Shown here one piece after another: positions 7,761 through 16,597 of a stretch of DNA of 64,000 nucleotides. The stretch comes from NORP233 sp050186825 (GTDB lineage: Bacteria > Planctomycetota > J058): contig JBFWYD010000006.1 of the NCBI GenBank assembly GCA_050186825.1, positions 62,001 to 126,000 of the forward strand, read 5' to 3'. The first letter of the stretch is position 1. Each line of letters begins with the position of its first letter. The notes under the pieces are model-generated. The model was not told where the DNA came from, ran no database searches, and was given only the letters and a program-made list of their open reading frames with translations. Made by a program: the position numbers and the translations under genes.

Positions 7761-9878
7761 GTGACCACCTCGAGAGAGCGCTCCGGCCCCCTGGACCCCA
7801 AGTCCCAGGGCCCCGAGCCAACCCCCCAGTCCGACCCCGACTCGCGCGTCGAGTCCTTCCTGAGCGACCCCTCGACCTGGTCTCGAGGGCGGGCGGATGG
7901 AGGCCGCGGCGTGCGCGCCCGCGACATGCTGCGCGCCCTGAGCGGGATGCCCAGCGAGCGGGACGACGTCCTCCTGCGCAGCCCCGCCGACCAGCTCGAG
8001 CTGACGGCGATCGCCGAGGCCCTGGGCGAGCTCGACCAGGCGCCGCCCGCGCTCTCCTCCGACCTGCGCTCCCGGCTCCGCGGGCTCGTGCCCGGCGAGA
8101 CGACCGAGGACCTGGCCACCAACCGTGGCCGGCGGACCACGCGCCGTAGCCGCACGCGAACCACGACCGGCCGCGTCCGCACCGGCACCACGCGCCGGCC
8201 CCGGCCCAAGGGCGAGGAGGAGGCGGAGACAGCGCGGCCGGAGCTCGTCGTCCACGCGGGCGCCCAAGGCGCGGCCACGAGCGAGCGGCGCACGAAGTCG
8301 GGACGCGTCGCGTCTGGGAGCCGGCGCCGCTCGGGCGTGATCGCTCGCGCCCCGCGTCGCAGCGAGGCGGTCCCGGGCTGGGCCCTGGGCGTCCTGGCGG
8401 CCGCGGCCGGGTTCCTGGTCGCGCTCGCGCTGGCGCTCCAGAGCGGCGCAGGCCCAGGTGCGAGCTCCTCGAGCAACCACGTGGCGCGTGGCCCCCAGCC
8501 CTCGCCGGAGCGGCCGCGCGGCCCGCTGGTCTCGGACCTCCAGGCCCGCCGCGGCGAGGACGGTCAGACCCAGCCCTCGCCCGCGCACCCCGAGCCTTCC
8601 GCCTCGGCGTCGCCAGCCGATCGCGACCCCGCGACGCCCGAGCGCCCCCTCGATCCCCAGCCCAGCGACAAGCCCAGCGACCGGCCTGGCGAGCGCCAGC
8701 CCGGCGACGCGCGCCCGCAGCCGAGCGTCGAGCAGCCGCAGCAGGGCCCACGCGACGGGACCCGGGTCCGCGAGCCCGAGGAGACGGACCCCGCGGTCGC
8801 CAAGCGCGAGCCCGAGACCCCCGGCCCGAGCCAGTCGCCCACCGGCCCCGCCGCCCGCGAGACCATCGTCGACGACGGCGCCCGGCTCGAGGTCGCGCTC
8901 GGCCGCCTCAACGGCAGCCTCGCGATCTCCGACGGGACCGGCACCTGGCGCAAGCTCTCGCGCGGCGAGGGCGCCGTGTCGCTCAAGCCGGGCGACCGCC
9001 TGCGCAGCGCGCGCGGCGGCTTCATGAGCCTCGAGGACGGCGCCTTCGAGGTGTGCCTCGACCAGGGCACCGAGCTCGTGGTCCGCGGCGCCGCCGGCGG
9101 CCCGGTGCTCGGGCTCGAGCGCGGGCGCGTCCACTGCGAGGTCCAGAGCCTGCCCGCCGACCGGCACTTCGTGGTCTCGACCGCGCAGGGCGACTACTCG
9201 GTGCTCGGGACCGTGTTCGCGGTCGAGGCCCGCCCCGAGGCCTCGCGCGTGCTCGTGGTCGAGGGCACGGTCAAGGCCAACAACCAGCGCGGCGAGACCA
9301 AGGTCGGCGCCGGGCTGGCGGCCGAGATCCCGGCCGCCGCCGCGCCCGGGACGCCAGGGCGCTACGCGGCGCGCGAGCTGGGCTGGGCCGCGCGGCTCCG
9401 CCCGGGCCGGCAGCTCCTGTTCACGACCAACTTCGACGACAAGAAGCTGGGCGGCTTCGAGGGCGAGCTGCGCCCCGACGGCCGCGGCGGCGCGGCCCTC
9501 GAGCTGGGCGCGCTCTCGGGCAACCAATACTGGGGTCGGCTGGCCGCGATCCAGGAGGGCCGGATCGCCGGCTTCCGCCCCGCCCCCGACGTCTACGTGC
9601 AGTTCTCGGTGTGGGTGGACCACCCGGTCCAGGTCCTGTTCCAGGCCTTCAACGCGTCCCAGAAGAAGGAGTTCAAGCAGACCTTCGGGCATCCCGGCGG
9701 TTACTGGCGCACCTTCACGGTGTCCCTGCTCGAGCTCTCGACCTACTTCGACCCGGGCAAGAACCCGGTCCGCGTGGGCGACCTGTTCACCGACTTCGAG
9801 GTCTACGCAGGCGCCCCGGGCGACGCGGGCGAGATCCTGCTGGACGACGTCCAGATCTATCGCCGCGTCTATCGCTAG
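7761..9878 (+). CDS. FecR-domain membrane protein, probable anti-sigma regulator
   Basis: About 705 aa from GTG 7761 (TTG 7755 is two codons upstream). The cytoplasmic N-terminus (about 200 residues) is basic and partly disordered, then one transmembrane helix (about 204-230), a Pro/Ser/Asp-rich spacer (about 235-375), a FecR-like domain (about 380-520: GDRLRSARGGFMSLEDG, FVVSTAQGDYSVLGTVFAVE, VVEGTVKA) and a C-terminal beta-rich region (about 550-705) resembling a jelly-roll carbohydrate-binding module (FDDKKLGGFEGE to DDVQIYRR). FecR domains control ECF sigma factors. Here the gene just upstream encodes one. Length far exceeds the 300-400 aa of ordinary FecR proteins. Confidence 0.82.
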   Translation: MTTSRERSGPLDPKSQGPEPTPQSDPDSRVESFLSDPSTWSRGRADGGRGVRARDMLRALSGMPSERDDVLLRSPADQLELTAIAEALGELDQAPPALSSDLRSRLRGLVPGETTEDLATNRGRRTTRRSRTRTTTGRVRTGTTRRPRPKGEEEAETARPELVVHAGAQGAATSERRTKSGRVASGSRRRSGVIARAPRRSEAVPGWALGVLAAAAGFLVALALALQSGAGPGASSSSNHVARGPQPSPERPRGPLVSDLQARRGEDGQTQPSPAHPEPSASASPADRDPATPERPLDPQPSDKPSDRPGERQPGDARPQPSVEQPQQGPRDGTRVREPEETDPAVAKREPETPGPSQSPTGPAARETIVDDGARLEVALGRLNGSLAISDGTGTWRKLSRGEGAVSLKPGDRLRSARGGFMSLEDGAFEVCLDQGTELVVRGAAGGPVLGLERGRVHCEVQSLPADRHFVVSTAQGDYSVLGTVFAVEARPEASRVLVVEGTVKANNQRGETKVGAGLAAEIPAAAAPGTPGRYAARELGWAARLRPGRQLLFTTNFDDKKLGGFEGELRPDGRGGAALELGALSGNQYWGRLAAIQEGRIAGFRPAPDVYVQFSVWVDHPVQVLFQAFNASQKKEFKQTFGHPGGYWRTFTVSLLELSTYFDPGKNPVRVGDLFTDFEVYAGAPGDAGEILLDDVQIYRRVYR

Positions 9879-9882
9879 TCGC

Positions 9883-9961
9883 CAAGCCACGATTCCGAGG
9901 GGTTCGAGCGCGTCTCGCGCATTCGAGCCCCAGGTGTGTGACCCCTCGGAATCGTGGCTTG
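9883..9961. repeat. perfect 21-bp inverted repeat at convergent junction
   Basis: The arms CAAGCCACGATTCCGAGGGG-T (9883-9903) and its exact reverse complement (9941-9961) flank 37 bases that contain a further GCGCG-TCT-CGCGC mini-hairpin. It lies 5 bp after the FecR-gene stop and 72 bp before the rsmB stop. The stem could end both transcripts, but no T-run follows, and perfect arms this long also fit a small mobile or REP-like palindrome. Confidence 0.8.
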
Positions 9962-10032
9962 ACGACCTGGCTGTCGCCCTTGTATGTCCTGGGCGCCACG
10001 GCGCACCCTGCGATGATCGTGGCCCTCCCGCC

Positions 10033-11394
10033 TCAGCTCCGCAGCAGCAGCGCGGCGTAGCCGCCGTCGCCACCGCTCGGGCTGGGCAGCCACAGCTCCT
10101 CACGCTCCAGCCGCCAGTCCGTCCGCTCCGCGAGCAGGGCGCGAACGGGGTCGTGCCCCTCGTCGGGCTCGATCGAGCAGAGCGAGTAGACGAGCCTCCC
10201 TCCGGGGCGGACCAGCTCGACCGCGGCCGCGAGCAGGCGGGCCTGGTCCTGGGCCAGGCGACGCTGCCCGCGGCGGTCGTAGCGCCAGCGGGCCTCGGGG
10301 CGGCGGCGCAGCACGCCGGTGTTCGAGCAGGGGGCGTCGACCAGGACCGCGTCGAAGGGGCCCGCGTCGCGCAGGTCGGTCGCGGCGTAGCGGCCGTCGC
10401 GGCGCTCGACCCGGATCGAGCGCAGGCCCAGGCGCTCGGCGTTCTGGGTCACCCGGCGCAGGCGCGCGACCTTGAGGTCGGTGGCGAGGACGTCGGCGGC
10501 GTCGTCCGCGAGCTCGGCCAGGTGCGTGGTCTTGCCGCCCGGCGCCGCGCACAGGTCGAGCACGCGCTCCCCGGGGCGCGGCGCGAGCAGCGGGGCCACC
10601 CGCTGCGCGGTCAGGTCCTGGATCGAGAAGCGCCCCGCGCGCCAAGGCGCGGTGTGGGAGAAGCGCTCGCGCCCCGCGCCGAGCAGCAGGCCACCCGCGA
10701 GGTCGGTCTCGGCGGCCGCCACGCCACAGGCGGCCAGGTCGGCCGCGAGCAGGGCGGGCTCGCGTAGCCGGTTGGCGCGCGCGAAGAGGGGGGGCGGGTC
10801 GTTGGCGGCGCGGCACAGCTCGAGCGCGACCTCGGGGCCGTGGGCCTCGAGCCAGGCCTCGACCAGGGCGTCGGGCAGGCTGTAGAGCACGCCCAGCCGC
10901 CCGGCCAGGCGGCGCTCCCCCGTGCCCAGCGGGTCACCCTCGAGCCGCAGCGCGATCGCGCGCGAGAGCGGCAGGCGCGGGTCCTCGGGCCCCAGCGGCT
11001 CGCTCAGCGCCTCGCGCCCGGCGATCGCCCCCTCGAGGGCCTCGAGCGCGCGCGCGACGTGGGCGCGGACCTTGTTGCTCTCGCCGAGCCGGGCGGCCTC
11101 GGCCTCGAGGGCCGCGCGGTCCTCGCCCTGGAACAGGAGCCGGTAGGCGAGCAGCTCGAGCAACGCGATCACCCGCGGGCTGCGCCCCTTGAGCGCGCGC
11201 TTCTGGACCGCGCCCAGCAGCACCCCCAGGGTCCGGCGGTGGCGCAGGGTCCCGTGGGTCCAGGCGGTCAGGCGCCGCGCGCCGTGCCCGGCGCCCTGCC
11301 CGCTCAGGTCCTGGAGCGAGCTCATGAGCGAGCGGGGGTCCCGGCTCGACAGCACGTCCAGGACCCGGCTCAGCGCGCGCACGTCGTGGCTCAC
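10033..11394 (-). CDS. rsmB: 16S rRNA (cytosine-967-C5)-methyltransferase
   Basis: This 453-aa protein has the RsmB/NOL1/NOP2/Sun layout: an N-terminal NusB-like RNA-binding part (about 1-140), a middle linker, and a SAM-dependent Rossmann domain (about 230-453). The SAM motif is LDLCAAPGGKTTHLAEL; catalytic cysteines are in DAPCSNTGVLRRRP and YSLCSIEPDEG. It methylates C967 of 16S rRNA in E. coli. The start is ATG 11394. Length is slightly above the usual 430 aa. The next same-strand gene upstream is 50 bp away and unrelated in function. Confidence 0.93.
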   Translation of the reverse strand: MSHDVRALSRVLDVLSSRDPRSLMSSLQDLSGQGAGHGARRLTAWTHGTLRHRRTLGVLLGAVQKRALKGRSPRVIALLELLAYRLLFQGEDRAALEAEAARLGESNKVRAHVARALEALEGAIAGREALSEPLGPEDPRLPLSRAIALRLEGDPLGTGERRLAGRLGVLYSLPDALVEAWLEAHGPEVALELCRAANDPPPLFARANRLREPALLAADLAACGVAAAETDLAGGLLLGAGRERFSHTAPWRAGRFSIQDLTAQRVAPLLAPRPGERVLDLCAAPGGKTTHLAELADDAADVLATDLKVARLRRVTQNAERLGLRSIRVERRDGRYAATDLRDAGPFDAVLVDAPCSNTGVLRRRPEARWRYDRRGQRRLAQDQARLLAAAVELVRPGGRLVYSLCSIEPDEGHDPVRALLAERTDWRLEREELWLPSPSGGDGGYAALLLRS

Positions 11395-11444
11395 GGGCGG
11401 CGATCCTGCGCGGGGACGCGGCCCCGGTCAACGCGCGCCGCGGG

Positions 11445-12404
11445 CTACTTGTAGACGGGGAGCAGGTAGACGGCCTTGTAGTCGATCCCGGGGGTCTCGG
11501 CGCCGACCTCGAGCTCGTAGAAGCGGACCACGTCGCCGTGGAGCTCGGTGGTGGGCGCCCCCTTGGGCAGCTCGAACTCGAGCGACACCTCGCGCTCGAC
11601 CTCCCCGCCGGGGATCTCGCGCTCCTCGGCGTAGGTCTGGGTGGTCACGAGCTGGTTGCTGTCGCCGCGGCGCTGCCAGCCCTGCTCGACGCAGCGGAGC
11701 ACGCAGCGGAGCTCCCCGAGCCGGCCCTGCAGCGCGCGCGGGAGGTGGAGGGTGAAGCGGAGCGGGCGGCCGAGCAGGCAGGGAAACTCGCGGTAGCGCA
11801 GCTTGCCGTCCCCGTACTTGAAGCGGCGGCCGAGCACGTAGCAGGCGTGGCCGAAGACGAGCACCAGGAACAGGTCGAACACGCCCACGAAGCAGCCCAG
11901 GAACCACTCGCGCTTGGGCGAGAGGAAGGCGAAGTAGTTGAAGGGGCTCAGGAACAGGGCCAGGAAGGCGGCCACGCCGAAGTGGGCGAGCACCCCCTGG
12001 GAGAGGTCCCGGGCGTACTCGGGATGGAAGCCGTCCAGGGTCCAGGGCTCGTCGACGTAGCGGACGAAGTCGCGCCGGAGCTGCTTCTCCCGCAGGATCG
12101 AGCGAATCCCCGCGCCGGACATCCCGAAGCCGACGGACCCGAACACGAGGCCCATGGCGGTCAGGATCCAGGGAGGAGCGTCGCCGCTGGTCTGTACGTC
12201 CACCTGGCCGAGGGAGGCCAGGAACATGAACACGCCGGCGGCGGCGAAGGGCAGCCCGAACAGGAAGAAGCACTTGCCGCCCTGGGCGGAGCCGGTCCCG
12301 ACGCGGGGATGGTTCGCGAGCTCCTCGCGGGGGTGATCGGGGAAGTGCTGGGGGCCGTCGGTCTCGGGGCCGTCGGTCCGGGGGTCGTCCTCGTCCTTGC
12401 GCAT
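11445..12404 (-). CDS. membrane protein with four helices, unknown function
   Basis: A 319-aa protein from ATG 12404. A hydrophilic N-terminus (about 40 residues) is followed by two transmembrane helices (about 45-65 and 80-100), a soluble stretch, two more helices (about 140-160 and 165-190), and a C-terminal beta-rich domain (about 195-319). The arrangement of paired helices around a soluble domain recalls DUF3592-like proteins, but I am not certain. No catalytic motif is seen. It is divergent from the TraB-like gene. Confidence 0.65.
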   Translation of the reverse strand: MRKDEDDPRTDGPETDGPQHFPDHPREELANHPRVGTGSAQGGKCFFLFGLPFAAAGVFMFLASLGQVDVQTSGDAPPWILTAMGLVFGSVGFGMSGAGIRSILREKQLRRDFVRYVDEPWTLDGFHPEYARDLSQGVLAHFGVAAFLALFLSPFNYFAFLSPKREWFLGCFVGVFDLFLVLVFGHACYVLGRRFKYGDGKLRYREFPCLLGRPLRFTLHLPRALQGRLGELRCVLRCVEQGWQRRGDSNQLVTTQTYAEEREIPGGEVEREVSLEFELPKGAPTTELHGDVVRFYELEVGAETPGIDYKAVYLLPVYK

Positions 12405-12552
12405 GGCGGGGAGGGTAGCGGGCGGCGCCGGGCGGGGCCGTTACGCGGGGTGGAGCGCGCTGGATGAGGATGGGAGGCGGGGGACGCGCTATGGTGGCGC
12501 CCCTCCCGGCCGCGGGCCGGACCATCCCCGAACCTCACCCAGGAGAGATCCC

Positions 12553-13536
12553 ATGCAGCGCCAGGCCTTCGGCCTCCTGGCCGCCCTGCTGCTCGTCGCC
12601 ACGCCGGCCACAGCCGGCGAAGAGAAGCAGCTCCCCCTCGATCAGTTCACCCGCGTCGTCGAGCGCAAGGAGGCGGGCGACGTCCTGCAGTGCTCGATCC
12701 GGGTCTACTCGCCCCCGCCGCCCAGCAAGGGCGGGGCGAGCAAGCTGCTCGGACCCATGGCGAACATGTTCCGCAGCAACAAGCCCCTCCCCCCGCGGCC
12801 CAAGGTCGTGCTCGTGTCGATGATCCACATCGGCGAGAAGGGCTTCTACGCGGCCGCGCGCAAGGCGCTGGCCGAGTGCGACCTGGTGCTCTACGAGGAG
12901 CAGGGCGACGAGGCCATGGCCGGGATGAGCGGCGCCATGATCGCCAGCGTGACCGGGCTGGCCTCGCAAGCCGCCGAGATCCCGCGCGACCCCAAGACCT
13001 GGCGCAGCGCCGACCTGAGCATGGAGCAGCTGTTCCGGATGATGGGGATCCACCCCGACGTGCTCAAGCAGATGGAGCGGATGAGCAAGAGCATGGGCGG
13101 GATGAAGGTCACCCCGCAGATGCTCGAGTCGAACCCGATGCTCAAGCAGATGCTCCCCGACCGCAAGAAGCTGATCGCGCAGATGCGCGGCGGCGGCGGC
13201 AGCCTCGAGGGCTCGCTCGGCGGCGGCGACACGGCCGACATGGTCCTCCACCAGCGCAACGCGATCATCATGGGCGAGCTGACCAAGGCCACCCACGAGG
13301 AGCACAAGACCGTGGCCGTGATCTACGGCGCGGCCCACATGCCCGCGGTGGACGCCTACCTGCGCGGCCGGCTCGGCTACAAGCTCGAGGAGTCGAGCTG
13401 GCTGAACGCGGTCTACGAGGACGAGAAGGAGTCGAAGGCCGCGCCCGCCCCGGCCGAGACCCCGGAGCAGAAGCCCGAGGCCCAGCCGAAGGAGGCGCCC
13501 AAGGCGCCCGAGAAGAAGAAGGACGATTGGTTCTGA
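12553..13536 (+). CDS. secreted TraB/GumN-family protein
   Basis: A 327-aa protein from ATG 12553, preceded by AGGAGAG. The signal peptide is residues 1-22 (FGLLAALLLVATPATA). The TraB/PrgY/GumN signature is visible: VLVSMIHIGEKGFYAA with its histidine, a following E-rich ALAECDLVLYEE, and near the C-terminus VIYGAAHMPAVDAYL. Related Tiki/TraB proteins are metal-dependent peptidases or pheromone inhibitors, so an extracytoplasmic hydrolytic role is plausible. The middle is Met- and Gly-rich (about 130-225). A Pro/Ala/Glu/Lys tail ends in KKKDDWF. The gene starts a two-gene unit with 13571. Confidence 0.78.
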   Translation: MQRQAFGLLAALLLVATPATAGEEKQLPLDQFTRVVERKEAGDVLQCSIRVYSPPPPSKGGASKLLGPMANMFRSNKPLPPRPKVVLVSMIHIGEKGFYAAARKALAECDLVLYEEQGDEAMAGMSGAMIASVTGLASQAAEIPRDPKTWRSADLSMEQLFRMMGIHPDVLKQMERMSKSMGGMKVTPQMLESNPMLKQMLPDRKKLIAQMRGGGGSLEGSLGGGDTADMVLHQRNAIIMGELTKATHEEHKTVAVIYGAAHMPAVDAYLRGRLGYKLEESSWLNAVYEDEKESKAAPAPAETPEQKPEAQPKEAPKAPEKKKDDWF

Positions 13537-13570
13537 TCCTCGGCCGGGTCCCGCGCGTGAGGGGGGTCGG

Positions 13571-14479
13571 ATGCGCCCGGCGCCGCTGACCTCCCTCGCG
13601 CCCCTGCTCGGGGCCGCCCTCCTCCTCGCCCCCGCCTGGGCCCAGGACGGCCCTTCCGCCGGGCCAGCGGAGGGCGACCTCGAGCAGCGCCTGACGCGCT
13701 TCGACGAGGCGCTGAGCCGCCTGCGCGCCGAGGCGCGCGCCCTGCGCCAGGAGCTCCTGCGCGCCCGCTCGCTCGAGCGCGAGCTGCGCGCGGAGCTCCA
13801 GGCCGCCTACCTCCAGGCCGCCGGGCGCCCGATGTCGCCCGAGGAGCTCGAGCGCGCCCTCGCCGAGCTGCGCGCCGGGCTGAGGGCCGCCGCGCGGCGG
13901 ACCGCTCAGGAGGCCGCGCGCCGCGCTGGCGCCCCTGCGCCATCTCCGTCTCCTGCACCTCCTACACCTACACCCGCGTCGGCCCCCGCGGCCACCCCTT
14001 CGCCCCGGACTTCGCCGCAGGCCGCGTCCCCAGCGCCCTCCCTGCCGCCGATCAAGCCGGGCCCCGCCGGGCCGGGCGGCGTCCGCGCCGGGCAGGTCTA
14101 CGTGTTCCAGATCGAGACCCGGGTCGGGACCTCGACCACGCGCTCCGAGATCCGCTACCGGGTGCTCGAGGTGCGCGAGCGCCTGGTCCGCTACCAGCTC
14201 GTGTCGGTGATCAACGGCCGCGAGCTCGCGCAGGGCCCCGAGTGGTGGCGGCCGCAGGCCGCGCCCGCCCAGGGTCAGGCCACCAAGCCCGTCGACCTCG
14301 AGCTGGCCGGTCGCAGCTGGCGCTGCCAGGTCCTCGAGTCCGAGACCAAGGAGGCCGTGTCCCGCGCCTGGATCCCGCTCGTGGACGGCGCCCCGGCCTG
14401 GCCGATCTTCGTCCGCAGCCAGACCACCAGCCGCCGCCTCGGGCTGGAGACGACCACGGAGCTGGTGCGCATCGACTGA
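13571..14479 (+). CDS. secreted coiled-coil protein, unknown function
   Basis: A 302-aa protein from ATG 13571. It has a signal peptide (about 1-24, ending AWA-Q), a coiled-coil region rich in Arg/Glu/Ala (about 38-120), a Pro/Ser/Ala/Thr linker (about 120-165) and a C-terminal beta-rich domain (about 170-302; RAGQVYVFQIETRVGTSTTRSE, RYQLVSVINGRE). I do not recognise the family. It follows the TraB-like gene by 34 bp, so both may act in the periplasm or at the cell surface. The next gene converges with only 19 bp between them. Confidence 0.7.
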   Translation: MRPAPLTSLAPLLGAALLLAPAWAQDGPSAGPAEGDLEQRLTRFDEALSRLRAEARALRQELLRARSLERELRAELQAAYLQAAGRPMSPEELERALAELRAGLRAAARRTAQEAARRAGAPAPSPSPAPPTPTPASAPAATPSPRTSPQAASPAPSLPPIKPGPAGPGGVRAGQVYVFQIETRVGTSTTRSEIRYRVLEVRERLVRYQLVSVINGRELAQGPEWWRPQAAPAQGQATKPVDLELAGRSWRCQVLESETKEAVSRAWIPLVDGAPAWPIFVRSQTTSRRLGLETTTELVRID

Positions 14480-14498
14480 GCGAGCCGGGCTCGGCCGC

Positions 14499-15116
14499 TC
14501 AGATCTCGCGCTCGATGTCCTTCACGAGGGTCGCGCGCTCGAGGGGCTCCTTCCCCGCCTCGAGGTGGAGCACGCCCTCGCTCCAGCGCGCCAGGCTGGG
14601 GCCGCCGGTCGCGCCGATCCTCACCCCGCGCAGGCCGGCGCGCAGGGCCTCCCGCCCGTCCGCGGCCGCGGCGACCTGCGCGAGCGCCGGCCCCAGCTCG
14701 TCGAGCAGGCAGGCCACCGCCCCTCGTGCGGCCTCGTCCGCCAGGTCACCCGTGAGCGCGAAGTCGCCCGCGCCGCCGCGCTCCTGGTGCGCCTCAGCCA
14801 GAGCGGCCAGGCGCCGGCGGAGCTCGAGGGCGCTGGGGGCGGGCGGGCGCGGCGCCAGCTCGCGCGCGTCGTGGAGGGTGAGCGCCTCGATCGAGGCCAG
14901 GGGCACGTAGCTCACGTCCGTGGCCGCCCCGCGCTGCCCGGGCTCGACCAGCTCGATCAGCGCCACCCCCTCGGCCACGCCGAGCACGTGGCCGCGCAGG
15001 CGCTGCCCCGAGCGCAGGACCAGGCTCAGCGCGCGGCCCGGCCCCGCCGGGTCGCGCCGGCGCGCCGCCGCGTCGGCGAGCACCTGCTCCAGGGCCTGCG
15101 GCGGGAGCTCGAGCAA
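14499..15116 (-). CDS. conserved-looking protein of unknown function (205 aa)
   Basis: This 205-aa protein starts at TTG 15116, chosen because GAGGGA lies six bases upstream and the frame begins 8 bases after the preceding stop. It has an N-terminal beta-rich part (ALSLVLRSGQRLRGHVLGVAEGVALIELV, resembling a small SH3/Sm-like fold) followed by helices. No signal peptide or transmembrane helix is visible. I do not recognise it. It is probably coupled to the upstream 138-aa gene. Confidence 0.6.
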   Translation of the reverse strand: MLELPPQALEQVLADAAARRRDPAGPGRALSLVLRSGQRLRGHVLGVAEGVALIELVEPGQRGAATDVSYVPLASIEALTLHDARELAPRPPAPSALELRRRLAALAEAHQERGGAGDFALTGDLADEAARGAVACLLDELGPALAQVAAAADGREALRAGLRGVRIGATGGPSLARWSEGVLHLEAGKEPLERATLVKDIEREI

Positions 15117-15124
15117 GGGATCCC

Positions 15125-15541
15125 TCAGAGCATGGCCTCGATCTTGGCGCGCAGGTCGTCCTCGCCGAAGAGCTTGTCCGAGTAGCCGTAGAAGCTCGAC
15201 TCGATCACGAGCGTGCGGCCCTCGAGCCGCACGTCCTTGTCCCCCGGCTCCTCGGGGCTCCTGGCGGTGTTCCGGAACAGCACCTTGTCGATCTTCTCGC
15301 GCACGGCGTCGCGCCCGAGGTCGTCCTGGCAGATGTGCTTGAACACGGTGGGGACGAGCCCGGGGCCGTAGCTCTCGTAGTAGTAGTCGTAGCAGCCGAG
15401 CACGGTCTCGTTCTCGGGCAGGGACGAGAAGTCGATCTCGAGGGGCAGGGAGAAGCCAGCGGCCTCGTCCAGCTCCTTCTGAAAGCGGGGGCCGTGCTCC
15501 TGCTTGTAGGTGGCGATCTTGCGCCGCTCCGCGAGTCCCAT
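15125..15541 (-). CDS. protein of unknown function (138 aa)
   Basis: A 138-aa protein from ATG 15541, chosen because AGGAGG sits five bases upstream; the frame could extend further upstream only through hexamer-repeat sequence. It begins MGLAERRKIATYKQEHGPRF and has a DxxxLxxxETVLGCYDYYYESYG stretch with many tyrosines, then a helical part and a final FGYS/LFGEDDLRAKI region. No membrane helix or signal. I do not recognise a named family. It is followed 8 bp later by the 205-aa gene. Confidence 0.68.
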   Translation of the reverse strand: MGLAERRKIATYKQEHGPRFQKELDEAAGFSLPLEIDFSSLPENETVLGCYDYYYESYGPGLVPTVFKHICQDDLGRDAVREKIDKVLFRNTARSPEEPGDKDVRLEGRTLVIESSFYGYSDKLFGEDDLRAKIEAML

Positions 15542-15928
15542 GGCGTCCTCCTGGTGGGGGGGAGAGGGGGGCACGCTAACCGTCTCGCCCGGGGGTGTCA
15601 GCGGGGTGAGCGGCTTCGGGAGGCGGAGCCTTCGGGTTCTTGACGTGCGCGGTCGAGGCTCGGGCTCGGTCTCGGTCTCGGCCTCGGCCTCGGACAACCC
15701 GACCCTTCGCGTTCCTCCGCGTCTTTCCCGGCCTCAGTGAGGGCTCCACGTCCAGGGATCCCGACCCGATCTTCGCGTTCTCCTCGGCCTTGGCGTTCTA
15801 CGGTGCAGGTCCACGACCCGATCCTCTCGTCTTGGCGACTTGGCGTTCATCCCTCCGAGGCCTCGCCCGACCCGCCCTTGGCGCCCTCTGCGCCTTCGGG
15901 CCTCCCACCAGCTCCGGGCACGGCCCGG

Positions 15929-16092
15929 CGCGGCCTCGGTCTCGGCCTCGGACTCGGCCTCGGTCTCGGCCTCGGCCTCGGCCTCGGTCTCGGCCTCGGC
16001 CTCGGCTTCGGCTTCGGCTTCGGACTCGGCTTCGGCTTCGGGCTCGGACTCGGACTCGGACTCGGACTCGGCTTCGGCTTCGGCTTCGGCCT
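15929..16092. repeat. degenerate hexanucleotide array CGGNCT/CGGCTT
   Basis: About 27 near-perfect six-base units run head to tail. Four of six positions are almost constant (CGG..T); the variable positions give CGGCCT, CGGTCT, CGGACT and CGGCTT. On the other strand it reads AGNCCG, the same unit as the GAGNCC arrays at 25512-25702, 42000-42208 and 55709-55747. A second short block of the same unit lies at 15661-15694. Confidence 0.85.
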
Positions 16093-16121
16093 GGGAGCCG
16101 CGACTTCGCCGGCCCTCGAGC

Positions 16122-16293
16122 CCTCTGCGTGCCTCTGCGATCTCTGCGCTGATCTCCAACGCCCTCGCAATCCCTCACGACTCGGGCTCGGACACCGGCC
16201 CCGTCGGACGACGAGGTGTCGTCGTCCGATCGAGATCGCGAGGGCCGGCGAAGGCGAGTGAGTTCGCGCAGAGATCGCAGAGGCACGCAGAGG
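16122..16293. repeat. inverted-arm element, copy D
   Basis: A perfect 28-bp inverted repeat: left arm 16122-16149 (ends CGATCTCTGCGC) and right arm 16266-16293 (begins GCGCAGAGATCG). Inside is a second perfect hairpin, CGGACGACGA-GGTG-TCGTCGTCCG (16205-16228). The arms use the GCAGAGATC 9-mer found in copies A, B and C, but internal sequence differs. A GGGCAC array and AGCAAGGAACCTCGTG-like motif on the opposite strand follow at 16434-16475, the reverse of the leader before copies B and C. Confidence 0.85.
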
Positions 16294-16514
16294 CGCCCGA
16301 TCGTGCGAGGGCGCGACTTCGAGTCCGGTGGCGAGTCGTCGTCTGGGATTCGGTCGGGGGAGAGTCAGCTCCGCCAGGCGGGGGCGCGATGCTCCGCGGC
16401 GAGGGCGACAGGGTCGGCGAAGGCGCTCGGAGCGGGCACGGGCACGGGCACGGGCACGGGCACGAGGTTCCTTGCTTACCCAGCGGTCGCGTCAAGGGTC
16501 CGGAAGGCGACAGC

Positions 16515-16545
16515 GGCAGACCCCACCACCGCGGTGGGACCTGCC
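16515..16545 (-). terminator. candidate hairpin terminator for the sigma/anti-sigma operon
   Basis: The arms GGCAGACCCCACC (16515-16527) and GGTGGGACCTGCC (16533-16545) pair with two mismatches around a five-base loop, 53 bp after the stop of the last gene of the minus-strand operon. There is no clear T-run, so intrinsic termination is uncertain. Confidence 0.4.
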
Positions 16546-16597
16546 GCCATCCACGCGGCAGAAGCCGCGCCTACCGTGTGTTCGTTGGTGTCGTCCC

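Larger units (their letters stand above)
15542..16597. other. gene-free repeat-rich kilobase
   Basis: No convincing gene is seen in these 1,056 bp. From left to right it holds a CTCGG[C/T]-type hexamer array (15661-15694), a partial copy of the CTTCGCG repeat (15695-15760), CCTTGGCG-type short repeats (to about 15925), a long CGG[N]CT array (15929-16092), an inverted-arm element (16122-16293), a GGGCAC array (16434-16464) and a hairpin (16515-16545). Several long open frames in it are low-complexity translations and are not listed. Confidence 0.75.

Noticed and set aside
9901..9945. TTCGAGCCC sequence resembling a tRNA T-loop
   Set aside because: No acceptor or anticodon arms can be folded around it, and it lies in the spacer of the 21-bp inverted repeat. 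No tRNA seen elsewhere.
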